A stretch of 64,000 nt of DNA from G963665085 sp963665085. GTDB taxonomy: Bacteria > Bacteroidota > Bacteroidia > Bacteroidales > JAAAOM01. The position numbers were made by a program, and so were the translations under genes. Positions within the stretch are counted from its first letter, which is position 1. Each line of letters begins with the position of its first letter. The notes under the pieces are model-generated. The model ran no database searches, had not been told where the DNA came from, and was given only the letters and a program-made list of their open reading frames with translations. Positions 25,894 to 34,664 of the stretch are shown here, piece after piece. The DNA is taken from contig CAXXXS010000002.1 of NCBI GenBank assembly GCA_963665085.2, forward strand, positions 124,001 to 188,000, written 5' to 3'.

Positions 25894-28800
25894 ATGAAAA
25901 AAAATTTATTCTTCCTTATTTGTATTTTCTTTTTCTTTAACACAAAACATCATGTTGTATTAGCAACAAACATAACAAAAACATTAACACCTCGCGCTGA
26001 TGCATTTTTAGTGAATGATCCGGCAGATTATGTTTTCTCAGGTCAAAATTTTGGGGCCAGGACAACTCTAGAACTTTGGAACACGTCTGGTGAATACCGA
26101 TATACGGTGATTGATTTCGGGAAAATGCCTTCGCATAGCAGTCACATTGTATCAGCAAAATTAAAGTTATTTTACGGAGGCACAGGAACCAACAGTGGAA
26201 CCAACACGATAAAGGTTTCGAATTATGCTACAGGCTGGAATGAATCAAGTATTGCATATCTTGGAAAACCCAGTTATTCCGCAGATAATCTTAGCACTAC
26301 GATTGCCTGTAATTCAACAACTACGAATTACGAAATAGATGTAACCGAAATGCTCCAACAAAAAAACTCTTTTTATGCCAGTTTCTATCTACAACTTATT
26401 GGTAGTAACACTTCCAAAGTTTATTTTGCATCAAAAGAAAATGGCACCACAAACTCAATAATCCCTCAATTAGAAATAATATATTCGAATGAAGGTTTTG
26501 ATATAGATTTTATTTGTGATCCCAACAAGGGTACTATTAGCGGTACAACATCTCAAAATATAACAGATGGTGGCTCATCTACGTTGGTTACAGCTTCAGC
26601 TAAAGACGGGTATGTATTTACAAAATGGCAATCATCTAATGGAGAAACATTATCGACCGATTATGACCTAATTATAGATGATGTTGACAAAGATGATACT
26701 GTTACAGCAATATTTGAAGTGGGTGAAACTAAAAATATTGAAGTTAATAAAGATGCATTTGTAAGAAGAAACCATGGTGTATATGTGGATAATTACATAT
26801 ATACTAACTATGGCACAGAAGAAATACTTAAACTACGATGCTCTTCAGGTAATTTCAACACGCAAGAAAAAGTATTAATTGATTTTGGAGAAATAAACAT
26901 TCCTGTTTCCCAAATAACAAGGGCTACCTTGCTATTAAAAAATAATGGCACTGGAAATACCGGGGAAACTGAATTTAAAGTAAGTAGATATATTAAATCC
27001 TGGAATGAGACAGAAGTTACCTGGAGCAATATGCCTTCCCTTACTTCAGACAAATATGTTATTGTCCCATCTCGAGTTGAATCCTATTTTGATTATGAAA
27101 TTGATGTTCTCTCTTTGATTACAGGAACAGAAAACAATTCAGAATTTGGTTTTCATATTGAATTATCAAGTCCGGATGAAGATTTAGACAATACAGTTAC
27201 GTTTGCATCGAAAGAAAACAGTAATTCAAATTTACATCCTTATCTTTCTATAAAATATATTGGTAATTTATTTACACTTGCACTTAATGCCGCTGAACAT
27301 GGATCTCTTTCGGGAGAAACCACACAAGTATTATATACCGGAACAAATTCTCAAGCAGTAACAGCCATTGCAGATGATGGTTATAGATTTGTAGAATGGC
27401 AAAATGCAGCAGGTGAACCCGTTTCCAGAGACAATCCCTTATCAATAAACGAGATTGATAAAGATTATACATTAACCGCTATATTTAAGCAAGCATACAA
27501 TGTTACTTTCTCTGCTGGAGAAAACGGGACTGTTACAGGAGAACTTTCCCAAAGTATTCCACAAGGATTAGATGCATCACCTGTTACTGCAGTACCCAAT
27601 GAAGGTTATAAATTTGTTGAGTGGAGAAATGCTTCAGGCAATTCTATTTCCAATGAAAATCCGCTCACACTTATTAATGTTATTCAAGACTCTTCTTTAA
27701 TTGCTGCGTTTGAAATAATAAATTACACTATTTCATTAAGTGCAGGTGACAATGGCTCTATTACCCCAGTTGGTGACGTTACTATAAATTATAACAATAA
27801 CTTAACATTTACTGTAACCCCAGATGCTGGATATACAATCGACGAAGTATATTTAAATGGTAACGATATTGCCCCAACCCTAACCCTAAATAATGATGGT
27901 TCTTATTCATATGAGCTATCATCAATAACGGATAATTTTACCATTAGCGCTACTTTTAAAGAATTACCCGAATATACGTTATCAGCATCTGCAGGAAACC
28001 ATGGACAAATTTCGCCTTCCGGTGAATTTATATGCAACGCTAATTCTCAAGACTTTGTTTTTATTCCTGATGACAATTACGTTGTTTCGAAAGTATATGT
28101 TGATGATTCACTGGTTACTTTTAGTGGGTATGAATACGAATTATTAAATATCTCTTCTAACCACAGTATTCGAGTTGAATTTGAAGAATTCAACGGCAAT
28201 CTTTCGTTATTCCCGTTGAAAGATGCATACGTATATTTCAATGATGAAATTTCAGAAAGGATGAATACCAATTATGGTGAAAACAAATCTCTGTTAGTTA
28301 AATATGAAGAACAAAATCTAAACGAATGGCACTCTTTTATAGGCTTTTCAGACTTAAAAACAATTTTTGATTCTTTAAATATTTCTAGCCCAAGCGATAT
28401 GATAGACAGTGTAAAACTTAATTTGCACCATATCTTAAATGAAACAGAGACTACCGGGGAATATGATGTGGCTGTAAACATTCTCAATGATAATTGGAAT
28501 GAAAATGAAGTAAATTTTGTTAATCAACCTTCAATAAAAACCGGGGAATATTCTCCTGTTATTGTCCCACTATCTTCATCTGAAACAGAAGAATATACTA
28601 TTGATGTTACTGATTTATTTCTCGCGGAATACAACGCATCAGAAAACAAAAATTCAATGTCATTCTCTATTGATTTTAATGATAAATCAGGAGATAAAGA
28701 ACTGGTTTTTTGCTCAAAAGAAAATGGTAATGTTGATTATGCCCCCCAGTTAATTATCAAATTTAAAGAAGGTTCTGTTACCCCTCCTACAGGTATAGAA

Positions 28801-29043
28801 GAAATGACAAATAAAAACTTTCAGGTTTATCCAAATCCAACAACAGATATTGTTCAAATTAAATTACCTGTGGAAATGACAAAGACAACCCTTTCTGTTT
28901 ATAGTCTCACAGGAAACCTTGTCTATATAGATCCTGATTTTTATGGAGGAAAAGTTGACTTATCTGATTTTAGTAAAGGAATATACCTTCTGGAATTAAA
29001 ATCAGAAACAGATACAATGGTCACTAAAATTATAAAAAAATAA
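25894..29043 (+). CDS. T9SS surface protein with DNRLRE domains and InlB-type B-repeats
   Basis: The protein is 1049 aa. A signal peptide (MKKNLFFLICIFFFFNTKHH) is followed by a DNRLRE domain (~28-205; KDAFV-type start, EIDVTEMLQQ, YFASKENGT), a divergent InlB B-repeat (GTISGTTSQNITDGG ... TVTAIFEVG), a second DNRLRE (~285-460), four more B-repeats (~465-765) and a third DNRLRE (~770-965). It ends in a type IX sorting domain (GIEEMTNKNFQVYPNPTTDI ... GIYLLELKSETDTMVTKIIK). It is presumably exported by T9SS and anchored or released at the cell surface. DNRLRE domains accompany large adhesins and glycan-binding proteins. The function is probably binding or adhesion. It follows the fusion receptor by 182 bp and ends at the hairpin at 29095. 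Confidence 0.85.
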   Translation: MKKNLFFLICIFFFFNTKHHVVLATNITKTLTPRADAFLVNDPADYVFSGQNFGARTTLELWNTSGEYRYTVIDFGKMPSHSSHIVSAKLKLFYGGTGTNSGTNTIKVSNYATGWNESSIAYLGKPSYSADNLSTTIACNSTTTNYEIDVTEMLQQKNSFYASFYLQLIGSNTSKVYFASKENGTTNSIIPQLEIIYSNEGFDIDFICDPNKGTISGTTSQNITDGGSSTLVTASAKDGYVFTKWQSSNGETLSTDYDLIIDDVDKDDTVTAIFEVGETKNIEVNKDAFVRRNHGVYVDNYIYTNYGTEEILKLRCSSGNFNTQEKVLIDFGEINIPVSQITRATLLLKNNGTGNTGETEFKVSRYIKSWNETEVTWSNMPSLTSDKYVIVPSRVESYFDYEIDVLSLITGTENNSEFGFHIELSSPDEDLDNTVTFASKENSNSNLHPYLSIKYIGNLFTLALNAAEHGSLSGETTQVLYTGTNSQAVTAIADDGYRFVEWQNAAGEPVSRDNPLSINEIDKDYTLTAIFKQAYNVTFSAGENGTVTGELSQSIPQGLDASPVTAVPNEGYKFVEWRNASGNSISNENPLTLINVIQDSSLIAAFEIINYTISLSAGDNGSITPVGDVTINYNNNLTFTVTPDAGYTIDEVYLNGNDIAPTLTLNNDGSYSYELSSITDNFTISATFKELPEYTLSASAGNHGQISPSGEFICNANSQDFVFIPDDNYVVSKVYVDDSLVTFSGYEYELLNISSNHSIRVEFEEFNGNLSLFPLKDAYVYFNDEISERMNTNYGENKSLLVKYEEQNLNEWHSFIGFSDLKTIFDSLNISSPSDMIDSVKLNLHHILNETETTGEYDVAVNILNDNWNENEVNFVNQPSIKTGEYSPVIVPLSSSETEEYTIDVTDLFLAEYNASENKNSMSFSIDFNDKSGDKELVFCSKENGNVDYAPQLIIKFKEGSVTPPTGIEEMTNKNFQVYPNPTTDIVQIKLPVEMTKTTLSVYSLTGNLVYIDPDFYGGKVDLSDFSKGIYLLELKSETDTMVTKIIKK

Positions 29044-29094
29044 GATGTAAAAATACCGTGGTAAATTCGAATAAATAGAATTTGCACTCTTAAT

Positions 29095-29137
29095 AAAAAG
29101 GCTTCTCTGCTTTATGGCTTAGAAGCCTTTTTATTTT
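29095..29137 (+). terminator. Rho-independent terminator
   Basis: AAAAAGGCTTCT pairs with AGAAGCCTTTTT around a 14-nt loop and is followed by ATTTT. It lies 52 bp after the stop codon of the DNRLRE protein. Confidence 0.9.
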
Positions 29138-29296
29138 CTAATCCGGAAATTTCAATGAGTTGTAACGTTATATTTATCCGTACTAAAATCAGATAGAAAA
29201 AAACATTAAAAGATCGCAAAAAAATAACCATATTAGCCACTTGACTTGCTTTATTATATTTCTTAATTTAATATTAAATCTATTAACTTAATTACA

Positions 29297-29788
29297 ATGA
29301 AAAATTTGGATAAGAATGAATTAAAAGAGATTAAGGCGGGGTACGGACTTGGAATGTTAAAGTTTGGTATATCCAGGGCAGAAGTAGAAAAGTTATTGGG
29401 AAAACCAGATGAAATCGAAGAACATTCTTATTCTGATACTGATGATGATGTCACTGAAACCTGGCATTACGATGAGTTAGAATTATCGCTTGAATTTGAT
29501 AAAGAAGAAGACTGGAAATTAATAACAATGTCTGTCAGCTCAGAATTTTATGAGTTCATGGGTAAAAGCCTAATTAGTGTAAGTGAGGACAAATTAATTT
29601 CAGCATTCGAAGAATTAAAAATAGAGGACTTTGAGGAAGAAGAATTATCACCTATCGAAAATCCTTCCCAAAAATTAATCTCATTGGAAGATTTAGGAAT
29701 TAATTTCTGGTTTGATAATGATGTATTGCTTGAAATTCAATGGTGTGTCTTATTTATTGATGACGACACAATAGATTGGCCTAAATAA
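29297..29788 (+). CDS. Small acidic cytosolic protein, SmpA/OmlA-like N-terminal fold, function unknown
   Basis: The protein is 163 aa and strongly acidic, with no signal peptide. The opening IKAGYGLGMLKFGISRAEVEKLLGKPDEIEE follows the 'G-x-lG...G-s...v..llG.Pd' pattern of SmpA-like and immunity-type proteins. The rest alternates beta strands with acidic loops (SDTDDDVTETWHYDELELSLEF; EIQWCVLFIDDDTIDW). In other genomes such proteins can be toxin immunity proteins, but no toxin is adjacent, so I make no functional claim. It stands alone after the terminator at 29095. Confidence 0.65.
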   Translation: MKNLDKNELKEIKAGYGLGMLKFGISRAEVEKLLGKPDEIEEHSYSDTDDDVTETWHYDELELSLEFDKEEDWKLITMSVSSEFYEFMGKSLISVSEDKLISAFEELKIEDFEEEELSPIENPSQKLISLEDLGINFWFDNDVLLEIQWCVLFIDDDTIDWPK

Positions 29789-29903
29789 TCTTTATCATTT
29801 CATTTATTGTCTGTTGGATTTATATCCATATGTTTTGAACTAAAAATTAGTCTGTTTTGTTTTGACATACAGGACGATTTTGTCTCAACAAAATAAATAA
29901 ACG

Positions 29904-30524
29904 ATGAATCCAAAAGTTGACAAATACCTTATTGATGGATGTGGACGTTGCCCTCTTGTAGGCACTCCCGAATGTAAAGTCAACAACTGGCAGGAAGAAT
30001 TAAAACAGCTAAGACGCATTGTTCTGGATTGTGGGCTGACAGAAGAATTAAAATGGAGCATGCCATGTTATACTTATAAAAAGAATAATATAGTAATGAT
30101 TGCCGCTTTTAAGAAATACTGTTCATTCAGTTTTTTCAAAGGTGCCCTGTTACAAGATTCATTTAAAATTCTAAGTAAACCGGGTGAGAATTCCCAGGCA
30201 GTACGTATGGCTAAATTCACCAATACTCAACAAATTATTGAACATGAAGCTACATTAAAAGCTTATATTTTTGAAGCCATTGAAATAGAAAAAACCGGAT
30301 TAAAAATTGACTTTAAACAAAACAAAAAACTTGTCTATCCTGAAGAATTTCAAGAAAAAATTAACGAAATTCCTTCTTTAAAAAGCGCATTTGAAGCATT
30401 GACTCCCGGGCGTCAAAGAGCCTATATCCTGTATTTCTCCCAACCCAAACAATCAAAAACCCGTTTATCCAGAATTGAAAAATGCATGCCTCTAATATTA
30501 AATGGGAAAGGGTTAAATGACTAA
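29904..30524 (+). CDS. YdeI/OmpD-associated family protein (DUF1801-like)
   Basis: The protein is 206 aa. The core (EELKWSMPCYTYKKNNIVMIAAFKKYCSFSFFKGALLQD) is the DUF1801/YdeI fold. The C-terminal PGRQRAYILYFSQPKQSKTRLSRIEKCMPLILNGKG is the usual YdeI tail. A cysteine-rich N-terminal extension (DGCGRCPLVGTPECK) is present; similar extensions occur in Bacteroidota homologues. It is cytosolic. The molecular role of the family is poorly known (it has been linked to bacteriocin protection and acid stress). It converges with the AraC gene with only 23 bp between stops. Confidence 0.85.
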   Translation: MNPKVDKYLIDGCGRCPLVGTPECKVNNWQEELKQLRRIVLDCGLTEELKWSMPCYTYKKNNIVMIAAFKKYCSFSFFKGALLQDSFKILSKPGENSQAVRMAKFTNTQQIIEHEATLKAYIFEAIEIEKTGLKIDFKQNKKLVYPEEFQEKINEIPSLKSAFEALTPGRQRAYILYFSQPKQSKTRLSRIEKCMPLILNGKGLND

Positions 30525-30547
30525 TTTTTGTCTTTAACTAAATTATC

Positions 30548-31444
30548 TTAATTCACATTTCTAAATTCTGCAGGAGACATGCCAACACGTTTCTTAAACA
30601 TCCTGGTAAAATGTTGGGGATACTTAAATCCTAATTCATAAGCTACTTCACTTATTGATTTACTAGGATCGTAAATCTTTTCTTTTGCAATTTCAATAAG
30701 CTTCAGATAAATATTTTCCTGTGCCGATTTTCCTGTTTCTTTTTTTAATAAGTCGCCCAGATAGTTTGCAGATAAAAATAATTTTTCTGCACAATAGCGA
30801 ACTGTGGGTAATCCTAATTCAAGAGCCAGCTCAGATGAAAAATAACCATCAATTACTTTCTCAAACCGGGATAATATATCTTTATTTACATGGCTTCGTG
30901 TAATAAACTGACGCTCATAAAAACGTTTACTATAATTCAAAAACAACTCTATATAAGTAACTATTAAAGCATTGCTATGAGAATCTATAGCATGTTCCAG
31001 CTCATATTCTATTTTATCCAAACAATCATTTATTATTTCCCGCTCCCTTAAAGAAAGATGCAACGCTTCATTAACTTCATATGAAAAGAACGTGTATTCT
31101 TTAATTTTTGCCCCCAATGAGGTTCCATGAATCAAATCCGGATGAAAAAACAAAGCTCTTCCCTTAGCTTGTCTATATTCTCCTTTACTATCTATACCGT
31201 AAACCTGTCCTGGTGCAATAAAAATTAATGTTCCTTCTTCATAGTCATAATTATTACAGCCATAGGTTATATCTCCACATTTTATATCCTTTAAAAAGAT
31301 ACCATAAATTCCCATTTGCCCTCTAAAAAACACAAATGGTTTTGTTTTAGAAAAATCGATTACACTAATTAAAGGATGTAAAGTCTCCTGCCCTACAAAA
31401 TTGTTGTATTCCCCTACTGAATGTACTTTTGTAATCTCACTCAT
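30548..31444 (-). CDS. AraC-family transcriptional regulator (probable regulator of the 31.5-41.5 kb regulon)
   Basis: The protein is 298 aa from ATG 31444 (a TTG eight codons upstream is less likely). The N-terminal cupin-like sensor domain (IFIAPGQVYGID, FFHPDLIHGTSLG) is followed by two helix-turn-helix motifs at about 205-298 (TVRYCAEKLFLSANYLGDLLKKETGKS; SISEVAYELGFKYPQHFTRMFKKRVGMSPAEFR). It is divergent from the DUF3737-C-S lyase unit. A two-site direct repeat with 21-bp phase, the usual AraC-family geometry, lies in the shared gap and before three further local promoters. I infer that this protein binds them. Its inducer is unknown; the gene content suggests reactive electrophiles. 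Confidence 0.9.
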   Translation of the reverse strand: MSEITKVHSVGEYNNFVGQETLHPLISVIDFSKTKPFVFFRGQMGIYGIFLKDIKCGDITYGCNNYDYEEGTLIFIAPGQVYGIDSKGEYRQAKGRALFFHPDLIHGTSLGAKIKEYTFFSYEVNEALHLSLREREIINDCLDKIEYELEHAIDSHSNALIVTYIELFLNYSKRFYERQFITRSHVNKDILSRFEKVIDGYFSSELALELGLPTVRYCAEKLFLSANYLGDLLKKETGKSAQENIYLKLIEIAKEKIYDPSKSISEVAYELGFKYPQHFTRMFKKRVGMSPAEFRNVN

Positions 31445-31516
31445 GACTTTTAAATTTTCAATTCTCAAACAAAATTAAGCATCTCATTTTAAAAGAAATA
31501 GAATTCAATTCAAATT

Positions 31517-31581
31517 CTGTAATTAAGGTAGATGAAACAGGAATATGGGTTAATTTATTAATCACATTACCCTGAATTTTG
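31517..31581 (+). promoter_or_regulatory. AraC-type operator and promoter, copy 1 (DUF3737 promoter)
   Basis: The distal site CTGTAATTAAGGTA lies at 31517-31530, and the proximal site CAGGAATATGGGTT 21 bp later at 31538-31551. The -7 element GAATTTTG ends at 31581, exactly 64 bp after the start of the distal site. The same geometry recurs at 34542, 37625 and 40209. Confidence 0.7.
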
Positions 31582-31612
31582 TGCTGATGTTTATGAATAT
31601 GATGAATTTGAT

Positions 31613-32488
31613 ATGATGAATATAATAGAAAATAGATTTTTTGAAGGGGAGAGACCTTTATTTGCAGCAAATAACACAAAACTTAACAATGTAAAATTTT
31701 ATCCGGGAGAGTCAGCAATAAAAGAAGCAAAAAATATACACGCAATAAATTGTGAATTTTACGGAAAATATCCTTTTTGGCACAATACAGATTCTAGTAT
31801 TGAAGATTCTTTGTTTAAACCATATGGCCGTGCTGCCATTTGGTATTGTAAGAATATTCGTATGGTGAATACGAAGGTTGAAGCCCCTAAAATGTTTCGA
31901 GAAATAGATGGTTTATTTATTGAAAATGTTCAACTTACAAATGCATTAGAATGTACATGGTATTGCAGAAATATTGAGTATAAAGATGTAGAAGTTAAAA
32001 ACGGTTATTATATATTCAAGAATTGCGAGAATATAAAAATAGAAAATCTTACTTTGCAAGGGAACTATAGTTTTCAGTACACAAAAAATGTGGAAATCCT
32101 CAATTCTCATCTTAATACAAAAGATGCATTTTGGAATACTGAGAATGTAACTGTATACAATTCAGTAATTGATGGAGAATACCTGGGATGGCATTCTAAA
32201 AATTTGAGATTGATAAATTGTGTTATAGGTGGTACTCAACCTTTATGTTATGCTGAAAATTTAGTTATGGAGAATTGTGTGATGAAGGAAGACGCTGATT
32301 TAGCATTTGAGTACAGTTCTTTAAAAGCCAAAATTAACAGCCCGATAACCAGCGTGAAAAATCCTAAAGGAGGGGAAATATTTGCAGAAAGTATAGGTGA
32401 GCTTATTATTGATGAGAATTGTAAAAATCCCGGAGCATGTAAAGTTACAGTTGAAAACGAAGTTAATGCCAATGCTTATGAAATTTAA
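31613..32488 (+). CDS. DUF3737 family protein (right-handed beta-helix)
   Basis: The protein is 291 aa. Short hydrophobic/asparagine-rich repeats (KNIHAINCEFYGKYPFWHNT; KNIRMVNTKVE; ENIKIENLTLQGNYSFQYTKNVEILNSHLN) predict a single right-handed beta-helix, as in DUF3737 proteins. There is no signal peptide, so it is cytosolic. In many bacteria it is paired with a PatB-type C-S lyase, and here the lyase start overlaps its stop by 11 bp. The biochemical role is not known. It is driven by the AraC-type operator at 31517. Confidence 0.88.
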   Translation: MMNIIENRFFEGERPLFAANNTKLNNVKFYPGESAIKEAKNIHAINCEFYGKYPFWHNTDSSIEDSLFKPYGRAAIWYCKNIRMVNTKVEAPKMFREIDGLFIENVQLTNALECTWYCRNIEYKDVEVKNGYYIFKNCENIKIENLTLQGNYSFQYTKNVEILNSHLNTKDAFWNTENVTVYNSVIDGEYLGWHSKNLRLINCVIGGTQPLCYAENLVMENCVMKEDADLAFEYSSLKAKINSPITSVKNPKGGEIFAESIGELIIDENCKNPGACKVTVENEVNANAYEI

Positions 32489-33662
32489 TTTCGATGAAAT
32501 AATTAATCGAAAGGAAAGTAACTCATATAAATGGGATTCAGATAAAAGCGAAGATATTTTACCCATGTGGGTAGCTGATATGGATTTTAAAACAGCTCCC
32601 CCTATTATTGATGCACTTGCACAAAGAGTTCAACATGGGGTATTTGGCTATGCAAAAGTTCCGAATGCTTATTATAATGCGGTTATCAGTTGGTTTGATC
32701 GCAGGCATAATTTGACAATTGAAAAAGATTGGATTTTGTTTACTACTGGTGTAGTACCGGCTCTTTCTGCAATAGTTATGGCTTTTACTGAACCAGGAGA
32801 TAGGGTTCTTGTGCAAAATCCAGTGTATAACTGTTTTTTCTCTTCAATTCGAAATAATCAATGCGAGGTTATCTCCAATGATTTATTGTATTCAGAAGGG
32901 AAATACACCATGGATTTTGATGATCTGGAGAAAAAGGCAGCTGATGCGAAAACAAAATTAATTTTGTTATGCAATCCGCATAATCCTGCTGGCCGTGTTT
33001 GGACAAAAGATGAGTTGAAAAAATTAGGTGAAATTTGTTTTAAAAATAATGTTTTGGTCGTATCGGATGAAATTCATTGTGATCTAGCTTATCCCGGTCA
33101 CACGCATATCCCTTTTGCTTCTTTGGGTAAAAAATATCTGGAGAACTCAATAACCTGTTCAGCCCCCAGTAAAACTTTTAATTTAGCAGGATTACAAGTG
33201 GCTAATATATTTGCCTATGATTCAGATATCCGAAAAAAAATTGATAAGGCATTAAATATAAATGAAGTTTGCGAGATAAACCCTTTTGCTATAGAAGGTC
33301 TTATTGCAGCTTATACACACAAAGATTCTGAAAATTGGTTGGACAGTTTAAAAGAATATCTATGGAATAATTATTTGCTTGTAAAAGATTTCTTCTCAAA
33401 AAATTATCCTCAACTTACGCTATTACCCCTGGAGGCTACTTATTTAGTGTGGATTGATTGTTCCGTTTTAAATAAGTCCTCAGCAGAGTTAGGCAAAATA
33501 TTATTGGATGAACGGCTTAGAATAAATGAGGGTACTATTTATGGCGAGGCTGGAGAAGGTTTTATTCGTTTAAATATTGCTTATTCAAGAAATATAGTGA
33601 ATGAGGGACTGAATCGAATTAAAACTGCATTTGATAAAATCATAGCATTCAAAGATCGTTGA
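32478..33662 (+). CDS. PLP-dependent C-S beta-lyase, MalY/PatB family
   Basis: The protein is 394 aa from ATG 32478 (MKFNFDEIINRKESNSYKWD, the conserved family opening); upstream in-frame Met codons fall inside the DUF3737 gene. It is a fold type I aminotransferase with DMDFKTAPPI near the N-terminus, NPHNPAGRVW, VVSDEIHCDL and the PLP lysine in SAPSKTFNLAGLQ. The family cleaves cystathionine or other cysteine conjugates to pyruvate, ammonia and a thiol. The overlap with DUF3737 implies translational coupling. In the context of an AraC/aldo-keto reductase/CMD regulon, a thiol or sulfur role in stress detoxification is possible (inference). Confidence 0.92.
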   Translation: MKFNFDEIINRKESNSYKWDSDKSEDILPMWVADMDFKTAPPIIDALAQRVQHGVFGYAKVPNAYYNAVISWFDRRHNLTIEKDWILFTTGVVPALSAIVMAFTEPGDRVLVQNPVYNCFFSSIRNNQCEVISNDLLYSEGKYTMDFDDLEKKAADAKTKLILLCNPHNPAGRVWTKDELKKLGEICFKNNVLVVSDEIHCDLAYPGHTHIPFASLGKKYLENSITCSAPSKTFNLAGLQVANIFAYDSDIRKKIDKALNINEVCEINPFAIEGLIAAYTHKDSENWLDSLKEYLWNNYLLVKDFFSKNYPQLTLLPLEATYLVWIDCSVLNKSSAELGKILLDERLRINEGTIYGEAGEGFIRLNIAYSRNIVNEGLNRIKTAFDKIIAFKDR

Positions 33663-33771
33663 TTCTTGAATTAAAATCAAAGTAAACAATCTCATTAGAA
33701 TCTATGTTATAAGACTTTATCCTTTATTGGTATATATAAAAAATAATTAGATAATTTTAAATAGCCGAAAT

Positions 33772-34506
33772 ATGAAAACGCAAGTAAAACAATTTATTAT
33801 TTCCGCATTTTTAATACCAAGTGTTTTATTCTCTATTGATGCAAACAGCAGTCAGCAAGATGAAGCTACTTTAGATCAAAAGGAAAAAAGTTTAGTTACC
33901 ATATCCAGTTATACAGCACAAGGTAAAATTAATGAATTAAAACATGCTCTGAATGAAGGCCTTTATGCTGGATTAACAATTAACGAGATTAACGAAGCTC
34001 TTGTGCAACTCTATGCATATTGCGGTTTCCCTAAGAGTCTGAATGCAATCAGCGTTTTTATGGGAGTAGTAAATGAAAGAAAAGAAAAAGGAATCGAAGA
34101 CAAACAAGGAAAGGAAATTAAAGTAGAAACAGTAAATGATAAATATGAGCAGGGGCGAAAGGTACTTGAAGAACTAACGAAAAGACCACAAAGTAAGCCT
34201 GCTCCCGGATTTGGAGAATTTTCTCCTCGTGTTGATGAATTCCTAAAAGTACATCTGTTTGCCGATATTTTTGGCAGTGATGTATTGGATTATCATCAAA
34301 GAGAATTAGTTACAATAGCAGCCTTGGCCTCAATGTCGGGAGCAGAGCCTCAGTTGGGAGCGCATATTGGAATGGGTATGAATGTTGGTGTTACTGAAGA
34401 TGAATTAGAAGATTTGTTTACTATTATTCAAGCAACTGTAGGAGAAAAGGAAGCTCAAACGGGACGTATGATCCTTGATAGAATAAAAAATATGAGTAAT
34501 AACTAG
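33772..34506 (+). CDS. Exported carboxymuconolactone decarboxylase (CMD) family protein
   Basis: The protein is 244 aa. A signal peptide (MKTQVKQFIISAFLIPSVLFSIDANSS) is followed by two tandem CMD/AhpD-like units (~30-110: ELKHALNEGLYAGLTINEINEALVQLYAYCGFPKSLNAI; ~165-240: RELVTIAALASMSGAEPQLGAHIGMGMNVGVT). The CxxC of AhpD peroxidases is absent; only one Cys remains in YCGFP. It lies 109 bp after the lyase gene without an operator of its own, so it may be read from that unit. The cytosolic paralogue is at 40292. The exact reaction is unknown. Confidence 0.85.
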   Translation: MKTQVKQFIISAFLIPSVLFSIDANSSQQDEATLDQKEKSLVTISSYTAQGKINELKHALNEGLYAGLTINEINEALVQLYAYCGFPKSLNAISVFMGVVNERKEKGIEDKQGKEIKVETVNDKYEQGRKVLEELTKRPQSKPAPGFGEFSPRVDEFLKVHLFADIFGSDVLDYHQRELVTIAALASMSGAEPQLGAHIGMGMNVGVTEDELEDLFTIIQATVGEKEAQTGRMILDRIKNMSNN

Positions 34507-34541
34507 ACTTTTCTCTGTTCAGAAAGCAAATAAAAAACAAT

Positions 34542-34606
34542 CTGTAATTAGGGTAGTTAAATCTGTAGTAGAGATATAATTAAAAAAGAATTCTTTACAA
34601 TATTTG
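34542..34606 (+). promoter_or_regulatory. AraC-type operator and promoter, copy 2 (MBL hydrolase promoter)
   Basis: The distal site CTGTAATTAGGGTA is at 34542-34555 and the proximal site CTGTAGTAGAGATA at 34563-34576 (21-bp phase). The -7 element AATATTTG ends at 34606, 64 bp after the distal start. Confidence 0.75.
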
Positions 34607-34664
34607 CATTCTTAAGTAATTTAAAGGGCTGGAAAATCACAAATAAGCCAATAATTAGATGTAA

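Noticed and set aside
29297..29345. Double-glycine-type bacteriocin leader (KNLDKNELKEIKAG)
   Set aside because: The resemblance is to the leader consensus, but the rest is a 163-aa folded acidic domain of SmpA-like pattern and no peptidase-transporter is nearby.
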